Shown here in pieces: positions 33,060 to 43,031 of a DNA stretch of 64,000 bases. Positions within the stretch are counted from its first letter, which is position 1; every line of letters begins with the position of its first letter. The translations under genes were made by a program, and so were the position numbers. The stretch spans positions 1,100,734-1,164,733 of the forward strand of contig CAJNDS010002579.1 of assembly GCA_905221605.1 (NCBI GenBank). Direction: 5' to 3'. This stretch comes from Symbiodinium natans. Lineage: Eukaryota > Sar > Dinophyceae > Suessiales > Symbiodiniaceae. The notes below the pieces were generated by a model. It did no database searches and was not told where the DNA came from. It worked only from the letters and a program-made list of their open reading frames with translations.

Positions 33060-33092
33060 GTTGGTCCGGTTGCCTTTCAAGACGTGCTCTGG
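33060..33092 (+). CDS. Possible gene A exon (VGPVAFQDVLW)
   Basis: The acceptor is CGCACAG and the GC donor is at 33093, phase 0. It reads VGPVAFQDVLW, with V-x-P and F-x-x-V-L spacing like a PPR start. The neighbours are uncertain. Confidence 0.35.
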
Positions 33093-33918
33093 GCGCAGAC
33101 AGCAGACAGCCGTTTGGGGTGTGTGGTCTACTTCCTTTTTTTCTTAGAGCTTAGGTTTTAGGATTTAAATGCTGAGAATGCTAAGGCTGCTACTACTACT
33201 ACTCCTCCTCCTCCTCAGAATACTCATACGATTAAACCCTAAACCCTAAACCCTAAACCCTAAACCCTAAACCCTAAACCCTAAACCCTAAACCCTAAAC
33301 CTACAAAAGGTTTGAGGGCTGGGCGACTTGAGGTTCCCTAAGCTTACTGGTGCTCACGGGTGGAAAAGTGGATCCCCGCACTGTTCACTACAGGGGGGGT
33401 TTCTGAAATTGGAAGAGAAAAAAAGGGCTTAGGGTTTAGGGTTTAGGGTTTAGGGTTTAGGGACCTTTTTGTGGTGCTGATTATAAGGGAATCCTACTCT
33501 TTGGGGTTGCACATATCCCCATATGGACACCTAGAGAGGTACCTGCCCGCATGATAGAAGAGCCTGAAGGCTCAGGAACTTCGTCGGTTGTTGTGTGTAG
33601 GGCGAAAAGCACTCTGAGCTGGATTATCTTTGAAACCCTAGGCCCTACAAACCCTAAAGTCCCAGTGGACAAATTGGGCCAGAGCCAGAGCCCCGCCCTC
33701 ACAGCCCTGAACAGCCTACCCTCTACCTGTTCAGGGTTTAGCGTGGGTGGGTTTTGTGTGTTTAGGGTTTAGGATTTAAGGTCTTAGATTTAGGTTTAGG
33801 GTTGGGCCAAAAGCCCTCGAAATACCAAATCTGCCCCAACATCGGCCCTAGCTGTTCGCCTCACGAGCCAAACATCACGCGTCGCGCTCGCGGCTGTAAA
33901 GTTGGGAAGTCATAGAAT

Positions 33919-34075
33919 CTTGGTAGCCCAGTGGTACCCTTGACGCTTTTTTGGGTTTAGGGTTTAGGGTTTAGGGTTTAGGGTTTAGGGTTTAGGGTTT
34001 AGGGTTTAGGGTTTAGGGTACAACCAGCCAACTAAAAGGGTGCCCTTATTATGATATGGTTACTGGGCGACGAAG
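33919..34075. mobile_element. MITE-like element carrying an internal TTTAGGG array
   Basis: Left end CTTGGTAGCCCAGTGGTACC and right end GGTTACTGGGCGACGAAG of the same family. The middle holds about nine perfect TTTAGGG units (33956-34018) where other copies have a short TTTGGGTTC-like core. Confidence 0.85.
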
Positions 34076-34312
34076 GATGCACGGATCTCAGAAGGTTTTA
34101 CCCTCTGGACTAAGTTCCCGACTAAACCAAGTTCCCGACTGACCAAGAATCACTAGGTCAGTCGGCCCCTTGGTGCACCATGTGGGCTTAGGGTTTAGGG
34201 TTTAGGGTTTAGGGTTTAGGGTTTAGGGTTCAGCCCGCTGCTCAAGCGTCACGCCGCACTTGAAGGCATGTCGGAAGTCGTGCAAATGCCACCCCAATAC
34301 CCCCTCGAACCC

Positions 34313-34897
34313 TTAAAAGTCTCGACCCCTCCACTCAAACACTGCCCTCTCCACGTCCGTGTTACCAGTCCGTGCGACCGGCCGGAAGGCGCACTCTTGC
34401 GCGCCCTGCATTTCTCGGAGTTTTGGGGCGGGGGGGGGGGGTGGGGAACGTCCATTATTGGTAGCGTCCATGTCTGTCGGCATCCGCCCGTCGAGGAATC
34501 TGTGCTGTTTCTTCCTGGCTCCCAGACCTAGGTCTTGTGCACATTTGAGCTTGAGCAGGTCCCAAGGCATGCCAAAAAACGCAGGGCACACCAGAATGCG
34601 TGATACCTTGTTTTTGTAGGCCTCGCCGCACTGCTTCTTTTGCTGGGGAGCCTGAAGGGGATCCGTGCCCACTACGTGGAAAATATGTTCTTGCGAAGCT
34701 GTTCTTGTCGGTGGTTCGGTTTTCCTGAAGTCTTTGCGAGTGCTGTAATGTAGACTAATGAACCGTGTGGACTGCCTATATACAAGTTCGCTTTTTCGGA
34801 AAACGCGAAACTTCGACAATGACACTTTCCAAGCCTGCGCAAGTGCCGGAAGTACTGTAAATACCGAGTAAGACGCAACTTCTTCCGGTCTGCTCAC
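34313..34897 (-). other. Unrecognised 194-codon open frame on the minus strand
   Basis: This is the longest repeat-poor open frame in the first 50 kb, with residues such as GMPWDLLKLKCAQDLGLG. It crosses a C-tract (prolines) that makes the frame doubtful. The start codon used is ATG. I recognise no family. It lies inside the last intron of gene A, so it may be a transposon remnant or chance. Confidence 0.2.
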
Positions 34898-34997
34898 AAA
34901 TCCTCCGCGACTCCGCAGCGGGGGATACGGGAGCCTTTGGGAGGCTTTGCGACCAACACGATAAACAAAACCTGCTATTTGCTGAACCGCAGCCCAG

Positions 34998-35048
34998 GTC
35001 TTTGAAGCCTTGCTTCAAGAAGGGCTGCCAGTGGACGAGGCCGAGTAG
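34998..35048 (+). CDS. Terminal exon of gene A (VFEALLQEGLPVDEAE, stop)
   Basis: The acceptor is CAGCCCAG. It reads VFEALLQEGLPVDEAE followed by TAG at 35046-35048. V-F-E-A-L-L-Q-E-G-L-P-V fits the second helix and V-x-P of a final PPR motif. I infer this is the 3' end of the coding region. A TTTAGGG stretch follows immediately. Confidence 0.58.
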   Translation, partial: VFEALLQEGLPVDEAE

Positions 35049-35152
35049 CAGGGGTTTAGGGTTTAGGGATGTTTGGGGTTTAGGGCTTGGGGTTTAGGTT
35101 TTAGGGTTTAGGGTTTATAACTCATCGCAGGGTTTCGGGTTAAGGGCCTAGG

Positions 35153-35261
35153 TTGGGATCATCCCCCCTTGTACGAACAGCTCCTTAAGAGTGTTAAGGG
35201 GTTATAGTACCCCCTATCAGAATCCCGATTAAGGACTGTTAGTATAGGGGGAACATCCCAA
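35153..35261. mobile_element. MITE-like element, family TTGGGATGTTCC
   Basis: The left end is TTGGGATCATCCCCCTTGTA and the right end GGGGGAACATCCCAA, with a core of TATAGTACCCCCTAT. It lies 100 bp after the stop of gene A. Confidence 0.82.
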
Positions 35262-35731
35262 GGTCTAGGGTTAAGGGTTTAGGGTTTGGCGCGTCTCTAA
35301 GGCAGCAACAAGCTGCCCAAAATGACCATTCTAACTCAACCGGGCCCTATGGTAGCTTGCAAAAAACAGTCTGTCGTCACTACAGATACAGCGAATCTAC
35401 ATCTATACCTCCATGTATCAAGCTATCTACTTTCTACAGATCTATCTATCTGCATAGCCCTAAACCCGAAACCTTAAATCCCAAAACCTCTCGATGTCTG
35501 TGCATGTCTCCCAGTCAATGAAGGTGCGAAGCCCCAAACTAGGGAACAGACCTTTAGGGTTTAGGGTTTAGGGTTTAGGGTTTAGGGTTTAGGGTTTAGG
35601 GTTTAGGGTTCAAACCGCAGCAGGAGTTAGAAGTCTGAGCCAAGCCGAGCAGCTCCACGCCCGCCCAACAGGGTTTAGGGTTTTCGGTTGGTTTTTTTCC
35701 AGGTGTCTTACGGTCTAGGGCCTAGGGGCCC

Positions 35732-36088
35732 AAAACCCTAAACCCTAAACCCTAAACCCTAAACCCTAAACCCTAAACCCTAAACCCTAAACCCTAAACC
35801 CTAAACCCTAAACCCTAAACCCTAAACCCTAAACCCTAAACCCTAAACCCTAAACCTTAAACCTAAACCCTAAACCCTAAACCCTAAACCCTAAACCCTA
35901 AACCCTAAACCCTAAACCCTAAACCCTAAACCCTAAACCCTAAACCCTAAACCCTAAACCCTAAACCCTAAACCCTAAACCCTAAACCCTAAACCCTACA
36001 CCCTACACCCTACACCCTACACCCTACACCCTACACCCTACATCCTACACCCTAAACCCTACACCCTACACCCTAAACCCTAAACCCT
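35732..36088. repeat. Longest CCCTAAA array (about 50 units) with a CCCTACA block
   Basis: Nearly perfect heptamers run to about 35998, then switch to CCCTACA units (35999-36073) with a few CCCTAAA at the end. The position is intergenic, about 700 bp after the stop of gene A. This is the longest telomere-type array in the window. Confidence 0.97.
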
Positions 36089-36980
36089 GTCTTCGGACTG
36101 AGGGTTGCCAACCCTCGACCCTCAACCCAAAGTTGCAAGCCCTCAAGTCCTGAACCCTGGGACCGCCCTGAAATCAGAATAGCAGATGGAAGAAACTGTG
36201 GTTCAGGACTTAGGGTTTAGGGTTTAGGGTTTAGGGTTTAGGGTTTAGGGTTTAGGGACATCAAAGAAGAATAACCATATACTGCTGGACCTCGTGAAGC
36301 CGGCAAGCTAGTGTGCCTGTAAGATTTCAGGGTTGAGGAGTGTCAGGGCGCCCTGACATGAGTAGCTTCCGAGGGTACATATTTTTTGCTTAAGCACACT
36401 AGGCTACCCGATGTAAATCCTCAACGAAATTCCCAAGCCACTGCATCCCAAAACCCTGGACCCCACAAAGCCCTGAACCCTAGCCCCCTAAACCCTGAAT
36501 CCTGAACCCTCGGCCCCGAAACCCTAAACCCTAAACCCCAAACCCTAAACCCTAAACCATCCTGGTAGGGCATGCAGCACCGAGCCATGCAGCTCTTGGG
36601 GGTGGACACCGCGCTTGGCCTGCTCCGCAAGCCGGGGCACTGAGGGGCTTCTGGGGTTTAGGGTTTGGGGTTTAGGGTTTGGGGTTTTGGGTTTAGGGTT
36701 TAGGGTTTGGGGTTTAGGGCTTAGGGCTTAGGGTTTCGAGTTTGGGGATTAGGATGTGTAAGGGTTGTGGGTTTAGGGGCTTATGTTTCGAGATTTATTG
36801 TTAAGGGGTTTGTTGAGTATTTTTTAGGTTTTGTATAGGCTTTGTGGGGTCTTGAAGGGTTTGTAGAGTTTATGGGGTTGATAGGGTTTTGCGCGGTCAG
36901 GGTATAAGACTTGGACCTCTTCATCTACTGTCAGGGTTTGCGGGGCTTGGGGGCTGTTTGGGGACATCTGAAACGAGCAG

Positions 36981-37080
36981 CCAGAGTAGGCCCTTTTGCT
37001 CCCTTTTTAGGGCTTAGGTTCCCTTAGAGGCCTCTTTCACCAAAAAGGGCACCCTGGTTATTCCTTACCCTGGGGTCTAG
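36981..37080. mobile_element. MITE-like element, family CTAGRCCCGGGAGTAGGCCC
   Basis: AGAGTAGGCCCTTTTGCTCC at the left, CACCAAAAAGGGCACCC in the core and CCTGGGGTCTAG at the right. It lies 230 bp from another copy. Confidence 0.75.
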
Positions 37081-37312
37081 GTATATAAACCCTTCGCAGG
37101 AGTTTCGAGCCCAAATTGGCGCAGCCTTAGGGGAGTTTAGGGTTTAGGGTTTAAGGTTTCAAGATTACAGGTTCAAGGGCAGTTCGGGGTCCTATGCGCA
37201 GTCCATCGTGCTGGTAGTAACTGGTAGTAGTGGGAGTGGTTGTTGTGGTTTGTTGTGGTCGAGGTACGAGTGGGTTTGTTATCGTGTATGGTTGGAGTTT
37301 CAACTTAAGGGA

Positions 37313-37421
37313 CTAGGACCAGGAGTAGGCCCTTATTCTCATCTTTTGGGGTTTAAGTTCCCTTATCAGCCCCAAACCAAAAGGGGTACCCGTTTTATTC
37401 CTTGGCTACTCCTGGGTATAG
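37313..37421. mobile_element. MITE-like element, family CTAGRCCCGGGAGTAGGCCC
   Basis: Left end CTAGGACCAGGAGTAGGCCC and right end GGCTACTCCTGGGTATAG. Both ends are intact inverted repeats. Confidence 0.83.
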
Positions 37422-38121
37422 GGGGACCATCTAGGTCCAAGTAGGGAATGGAGGGGAAGCCTTTCGGAGACTCAGCCCTTCGCAAGGGAAGGCTTAATGA
37501 GGTCTCTTGACCTTCCTTAAGGGGAACTGAAGTGTGGGCCCTCGGGGTTCACAGGGGAAAAAGGGCTTACAAAGGTTCCCCACTTAATGGCTTATATTCA
37601 GGGCCCTGTCACCGGTAACTACCCTTAGCGGTGCTTGATTTTAAAGCCTGGAGGTAAATAGACCCACCTAACACAGTTGGGGTGGCGAAGGGACGGGGCT
37701 AGCCAAATCCCCAAACCTTCAACCCTGGCCAGGGAGGTAAAGCAAGCCCCCTGAAAGGCATGGCCGTTTGGCGCGCCAACCGCCTGATTCGTGAGCCACC
37801 CTTGACAATGGCTTGGCAAAAGGGGGCTTGCTTGAGGGTTTAGGGTGTAGGGTCTAGGCTCAGAAATGGACATTCGTATCCTGGCAATAATGTATAGTGT
37901 GTGTGTGGTTTGCGTGGTATTCTGTCAATCTGAGTTACTCAAGAAATACTTGGACCCCAAAGCTCGCAATCCTTGCCCGCCACTTGGGTCCCCGAAACAA
38001 CCATTGAGTCCTACTGAAAAACCCTGCTAGCACCAAACCCCAAACCCTAAACCCCTAAACCTTAAACCCTAAACCGGGGGAATTGGGACTAGGGACTGGG
38101 TAGGGAACCTGTAACCTGTTT

Positions 38122-38226
38122 GGCTATATGGGTAGTTCTCTAAATTCAGGTCCCCTTCTTGGGGTCCTTCGGATGAGGCTGCCGTACTACAAGGGACCCT
38201 TCATTTAGAGAACTACCCATGTAGAA
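38122..38226. mobile_element. MITE-like element, family TATATGGGTAGTTCTCTAAA
   Basis: Left end TATATGGGTAGTTCTCTAAA and right end TTTAGAGAACTACCCATGTA. A separate right end (GAGAACTACCCATATAG) lies at 38296-38312, and a left-end relative lies near 1588. Confidence 0.83.
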
Positions 38227-38654
38227 CCCCACTATTTCAACCTTCCCTAAACCCTAAACCCCAAACCCTAAACCCTAAACCCTAAACCCATAATATAGAG
38301 AACTACCCATATAGAATTTCCCTATATTAAGATGTTAACCCTCTGTGAGCTTGGGTAGTCAGCCCGAAAGGCTCGAAGTCCAAGCCAGACTTGTCTCAAG
38401 AGCCATCGAAGGGCTTCCGAAGATGCCCGTTTAGGGTTTAGGGTTTAGGGTTTAGGGTTAGGGCACTAGACGTGCCCTGAAAGGGTCGTATGAGGGGATA
38501 TCGGAGGGGTAAGATCCCCCAGCAGTACCCCCAACCCCCAAACCCTAAATTCCCCCGACACCCCTAGACCCTAAAGACCCTAAACCCTGGACCCAAAACC
38601 CTAGACCCTAAACCCTAGACCCTAGACCCTAAAGCCTGATCCCAGCCGGTCGAG

Positions 38655-38683
38655 GTGTAGTGGGACTGGCAGCGATGGCCAAG
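38655..38683 (+). CDS. Methyltransferase micro-exon (VVGLAAMAK)
   Basis: The acceptor is GTCGAG|GT and the GC donor is at 38684. It reads x-V-V-G-L-A-A-M-A-K, the helix after SAM motif I (G-x-x-G-L-x-A). In phase 0 with 39063 it gives GLAAMAKVYGAASSVVLTDL, a typical METTL21-family run. Confidence 0.62.
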
Positions 38684-38920
38684 GCCTTAGGGGCGTCAGG
38701 GTTCATCCGGACATGTACAGTACGCGGTTGAGGGTTGAGGGTTTAGGGTTTAGGGTTTAGGGTTTAGCGTTCAGGGTTTAGGGTTTAGGGTTTAGGGTTC
38801 GGTGGACGGCCCCAAGTCCGACTGAAACACAGGAGCCAACAAGCAAAGGATCACAATGTGAAATTCGACCCGGCGGCATCTAGGGTTTCGGGTTTCGGGT
38901 TTGGGGCTTGCGGCTTAGGG

Positions 38921-39015
38921 TTGGGATGTTCCCCCTTGTACTAATAGGGATTCTAGTACCCCCCCTTTTTTTAAATCCCTATTAAGGACTGTTAGTATAA
39001 GGGGGAACAGCCCAA
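38921..39015. mobile_element. MITE-like element, family TTGGGATGTTCC
   Basis: Clear inverted ends surround TTCTAGTACCCCCC. It lies in the intron between methyltransferase exons 38655 and 39063. Confidence 0.85.
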
Positions 39016-39062
39016 GTTTAGGGATTCATGTTGTTAGGAAGTACGCGTGCTCTTATACTCAG

Positions 39063-39120
39063 GTTTACGGCGCTGCCAGTTCCGTCGTGCTGACCGACTT
39101 GGAACACATGCGCCTATGCC
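39063..39120 (+). CDS. Methyltransferase exon (VYGAASSVVLTDLEHMRLC)
   Basis: The acceptor is ATACTCAG and the GC donor is at 39121. VYGAASSVVLTDLEHM contains the G-A-x-x-V-V-L-T-D-L strand. Its acidic residue binds the ribose of SAM in this family. It ends with one base that, with the GC opening 40198, would make arginine. Confidence 0.7.
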
Positions 39121-39303
39121 GCTCACAGGGGGTGAGTGGATGTGGGTTGAAGGTTGAGACCCGACACCCTAAACCCTAAACCCTAAACCCTAAACCCTTG
39201 GGTCGGGGGATAGGACTTAAGGTTGGGCTTTCACCACAGTAGGCTCTGATAGGGCCTTCTACCCTAAATCGCTTAAGCCCAAAACTCCAAATCTGCGCCT
39301 CGG

Positions 39304-39422
39304 ACTAGGGTTTAGGGTTTCGGGTTTAGGGTTTAGGGTTTAGGGTGTAGGGTGTAGGGTGTAGGGTTTAGGGTTTAGGGTTTAGCGTTTAGGGTTTAGG
39401 GTTTAGGGTTTAGGGTTTAGGG
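39304..39422. repeat. TTTAGGG array with TGTAGGG block
   Basis: About 15 units with three TGTAGGG in the middle, the same substitution as the block at 26329-26356. Confidence 0.95.
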
Positions 39423-39542
39423 CATCCCCCAAAATGCGCGAAGGGCTTACAGCTTGCGAGGAGATTTGAGAGAAGTCCCTTCAAGCCTCCCCAGACACGA
39501 AACCCTTGCGTAGCACCCCCCCCCCCCCCCGCCAAAAAAAAA

Positions 39543-39575
<33 letters not shown>

Positions 39576-40197
39576 AGATGTGCCATCTTGTCGGGATTTC
39601 TCTAAATTGTTATTTACCAGGAGCAAAAGGGACCATCAGTTACTGGTTCTTACAAGGAACTGAAGCCTTAGTTCCTGTGAAGTTGCGGTGGGTCGAGAAT
39701 TGTGTTACGGATCCGAGTATGATTTCAATGGAGTTTATTCCCCACAGGATGGCCCCGGACTCAAAACCCTAGACCGCCAACCCTCCTAAACCCTATACCC
39801 TATACCCTATACCCTAAACCCTAAACCCTAAACCCTAAACCCTAAACCCTAAACCCCTCCTCCTAACCTTGATCCTGGGCACGGAGCCATCCTTAGCGCC
39901 ACTGTTTAGGGTTTCGGCGGGTATACCCCTTGGATAGTTTTTTGTGTCTTTCCTTCGTGGGCTTCAAGAGGATTATAGGGTTTTTTTCGAGGGGTTTTAG
40001 AGGGCCAACCTGGGTTGAGGGGTTATGGTTCGGCGGAGAAGAAAGTCCTCGGCCAGAGGGGTTGAGTTGGGCGGCTCGGCCATTACAGCCTGATGCCCCT
40101 GTTTGATGGGGCATATTTGATGGGTCTGAGGACTTGGGCACCGGCCTTGACGTTTTTGGCAAAGAACCACGCCTCTACATGGTTGCTGTTGTCGCAG

Positions 40198-40226
40198 GCA
40201 TGCCTTGGAACATGTTTACTCGCCAG
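40198..40226 (+). CDS. Possible gene B micro-exon (MPWNMFTRQ)
   Basis: A strong pyrimidine-rich acceptor (GTTGCTGTTGTCGCAG) precedes it and a GC donor lies at 40227. It reads MPWNMFTRQ, and its start phase fits 39120. The opposite strand over this region is open too (40083-40310) and looks weakly SET-like, so strand assignment is not certain. Confidence 0.35.
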
Positions 40227-40316
40227 GCACATTACTGTCTGTGAGTTGTTATCACGCAGTGGCATAGATGTCATGGCAAGCTCTTCGCAAAGTTCTTCAG
40301 AGTAGTACACTATGAC

Positions 40317-40449
40317 GACCCTAAAACCCTAAAACCCTAAAACCCTAAAACCCTAAAACCCTAAAACCCTAAAACCCTAAAACCCTAAAACCCTAAAACC
40401 CTAAAACCCTAAAACCCTAAAACCCTAAAACCCTAAACCCTAAACCCTA
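40317..40449. repeat. CCCTAAAA (8-mer) array
   Basis: About 15 perfect octamers end in three heptamers. The array is the same octamer as 12405-12593 in the opposite orientation. It sits between two exon candidates of gene B. Confidence 0.96.
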
Positions 40450-40603
40450 TGCGTTATGCAGCACGGCAAACGTTGGATACGGTGGTGTTGCATACATTCA
40501 GCTGGCGGCTTCATATGCGATGGCTGCGAGGCTGCGCACCACGTATGAAGAATACGGCTGGTTCAGTGTAACACGCGCACGGCACGTTCAAAGAAGCTTG
40601 CGC

Positions 40604-40760
40604 AGCATTCTACTAGTTGCTTAAGACCCCCCCAAAAAATATATTCCTCCTTTATCAGGGCTAATATAGGGATTTCTGTTATGTATATATATATATATAT
40701 ATATTTGTTTGTTGATGTTTCATTATGAAATTTTTTGGGGGGTTCTGAAGCAAATAGCAC
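40604..40760. mobile_element. MITE-like element, family ACTANTTGCTTAA, with TA microsatellite
   Basis: TCTACTAGTTGCTTAAGACC at the left and GGGGGGTTCTGAAGCAAATAG at the right. A TATATA run (40684-40704) sits inside. Confidence 0.78.
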
Positions 40761-40920
40761 AGTGCGCCCGGATATGATCGCGCGCCCGCCTTTTCGTGCA
40801 CGCGAGAGTCGGAAAGCCGAGCTGCCTTCCAGGCCGCCTGCCGTGTGCTGTGTAGGCCCTGAGAAGGGCCTGCCATGAAACGGCCGAAACATGCTTGAGC
40901 CGAGTTCCTGCAAAATGTTT

Positions 40921-41065
40921 GGGTTTAGGGTTTAGGCTTAGGGCTTAGGGCTTAGGGTTTAGGGCTTAGGGCTTCGGGCTTCGGGCTTAGGGCTTAGGGC
41001 TTAGGGCTTAGGGTTTAGGGTTTAGGGCTTAGGGCTTAGGGTTTAGGGTTTAGGGTTAGGGTTCC
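40921..41065. repeat. TTAGGGC / TTTAGGG mixed array
   Basis: Blocks of GGGCTTA alternate with GGGTTTA and GGGCTTC. A similar GGGCTTA block lies at 49812-49860. Confidence 0.94.
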
Positions 41066-41704
41066 GGCTAGCACGAAGAAAGCAGAATCTGACCAGGGCG
41101 ACTACACATTGCTCATGAACACATGGCCAAGCACCACCACACATCAAACTGCAAATTGCGTCAGACCTCCTCTACACTGCCTAAACCCTAAGCCCTGAAC
41201 CCTAAACCCTACTGGCACCTGGCTCATGGGCCAGCATGCAATTCACCCGATAGGCCCCAACCTAAAACCCCAACACCAGAAACCCCGCCCCTTCGACGAA
41301 TTCGGCCGAAGTCTAAGGCAGCCCTTGCTGAAGAGGCCTTCGCGGCATGGGTATGTTTAAGATTTAAAATTGGGGGGGGGGGTATGTTTTATTTCCAGTA
41401 CCGCGGTGAGAGTGTCAGCATGTTCTGCTACATCGGCCTCTCAACCAGGATGTGAAAGGGGTTGCTTTGGGGTCTCCAGGGTAGCATATCTGCAGAAGGG
41501 TCCATGATTTTGATCTATGGGACACAAGGAGGTCGTTGGGCTAAGCCCTTCTTTTTGGGCGTGGGGTGTTGTTTCATGTGTGCTTGTTCTTTAGCATATT
41601 CTACTAATTGCTTAAAACCCCCCAAAGAAAAGAACAGTCCTGCAGGGAAGGAACGACTGGTGTGGGGGCGCTCCGGTCTTTTTGGTCTGCGAGGTGCTTG
41701 AGGG

Positions 41705-41832
41705 AATGTAGGGTTTAAGGTTAGGGTTTAGGGTTTAGGGTTTAGGGTTTAGGGTTTAGGGTTTAGGGTTTAGGGTTTAGGGTTAGGGGTTAGGGTTTAG
41801 GGTTTAGGGTTTAGGGTTTAGGGTTTAGGGTT
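41705..41832. repeat. TTTAGGG array
   Basis: About 17 heptamers with two shortened units. It lies in the intron before the methyltransferase exon at 42848. Confidence 0.95.
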
Positions 41833-42847
41833 CCGTAGACCCTAACCCCAGGCCCTACACCTGAAGCCTAGAGCTTCCCCTGTATGGGGATTTCCAGGGA
41901 ACCTATTTTCGTAAATCCCCATATGATCAGTTCTCAATGGGGTGCCTTATAGTTGTAACCCAAAGGGACGATAAAATAGATAAGACACCATATGGTGATG
42001 TACTTGCAAGAATGATAAAAGTGTGGCACTCAGGCTCCTATCGCAGATTTGTGCTTTGTTAACACTTGGCCTCGGGCCGACAGTAGGGTGTGGGAGATCC
42101 CTACACTTTAGGTTTTTGGGTTCAGCGCTTTGTTTGACCCTAGTTGAGGTTTAGGGTTTGGGGTTTGGGAACCGTGGCGGAACAGCCGTGTAAACGTAGA
42201 ATCCAAGCTGCGACCTTGGTGGTTCTTCGTAGGTGATCTGTGGCCATATGGGTCAAGGGATTAAGGCTCGTACCCCTAAGGTTGTACTAAAACAGGTTCC
42301 CTTAGTAGGCGATTAATGAGGCCCTAATACTACCTAAAGGACCTGTAAACAGGATCCACAAAACCCCAGGGAACAACCTGAAGGGTCCAAGGTACTACCC
42401 CTGGAACGGGATCCTATTCAGCCCCTCAAGCTAGAATTGGGGAGCACAAGGTCCTTATCTGACTCAACACTGCCTACAGAATGGAGAGTTCCGCGCAGTT
42501 TTGAGGTTTTTGTTTGGGGCTGCTAGGGCTTCAGGGTTTAGGGCTTTAGCTTCTGTAAGTTTGATTTTTTTTTTGGGGGGGGGTTCACAAACAGGCGCAA
42601 GAAGCCCCAACGAATCGACTCCTTCGATCAGGAACATCGAGCTCAACTCATGTCAACACACATGCGAGGCTCGAACGTTGGCTCCTGGGCAGCAGACAAT
42701 TTCGCTGAAGAGTCGGGTCTTCAGAAACCCTCAACCCTCAACCCTAAACGAGGGGGATCCACATTCCAAGGGTCCCCTGTTTTTATGAGGAACATGCTGT
42801 GATCGAGACCCGAAAAAGGGGCCTCCCGGCCCTAAACCCTACATGAG

Positions 42848-43031
42848 CAAAAACCGCGAGGCTTGGGGAAGTGATGTCCCGCAAAAGATCAAAGACATCG
42901 ACGTGGTGATTGCGGCGGACGTCGTATATCCAACAAAGGACAACCCCCCCTCCCCCCCCCCCCCGACAGATCAGATCCCTCAAGTAAGAAAGACTTTGCC
43001 GGAAATCTTAAAACTCCTATTGCTTCAGAGG
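42848..43031 (+). CDS. Methyltransferase exon (IDVVIAADVVYPTKD)
   Basis: It reads REAWGSDVPQKIKDIDVV, then IAADVVYPTKD. After a poly-C insertion (42945-42964) it continues QIPQVRKTLPEILKLLLLQ. The L/A-W-G and the D-V-V-I-A-A-D-V-V-Y strand followed by a helix are the C-terminal half of the METTL21/Methyltransf_16 fold. The acceptor may be at 42847 or, as AG|GCT, at 42860. The C tract translates as prolines. A canonical CAA|GTAAGA within the helix could be a donor, so the 3' part is uncertain. Confidence 0.62.

Larger units (their letters stand above)
463..35048 (+). other. Gene A: multi-exon pentatricopeptide repeat (PPR) protein gene(s), 5' end not resolved
   Basis: Small GC-rich coding pieces between telomere-like arrays each translate to part of a PPR motif (Y-x-x-V-I-N-A-C-A-K-x-G-D-x-x-x-A-E-x-x-L-x-x-M-x-x-x-G-V-x-P-N). 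They join in phase at AG acceptors and mostly GC donors. In the best run (23974-30888) the aromatic first residue of successive motifs recurs after exactly 35 residues, twice. PPR proteins bind single-stranded RNA sequence-specifically and usually act on organelle transcripts in plastid or mitochondrion. Dinoflagellates encode many of them. No start codon or targeting peptide is visible, so the gene begins upstream or in unrecognised exons. The last PPR-like exon ends in TAG at 35046-35048. Missing linker exons, for example between 498 and 1832, mean the span could hold two neighbouring PPR genes. Splice sites were assigned by eye, without transcripts. Confidence 0.7.
35049..38654. other. Intergenic stretch between genes A and B
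   Basis: Telomere-type arrays (35551-35610, 35732-36088, 36206-36256, 36655-36735), three MITE-like elements (35153, 36981, 37313) and one at 38122. An open frame from ATG at 36573 (MQHRAMQLLGVDTALGLLRK, stop TGA at 36641) could be a 5' exon of gene B, but nothing confirms it. Confidence 0.6.

Noticed and set aside
35732-36088. True telomere end
   Set aside because: Single-copy DNA continues on both sides and arrays elsewhere lie in both orientations, so it is interstitial.
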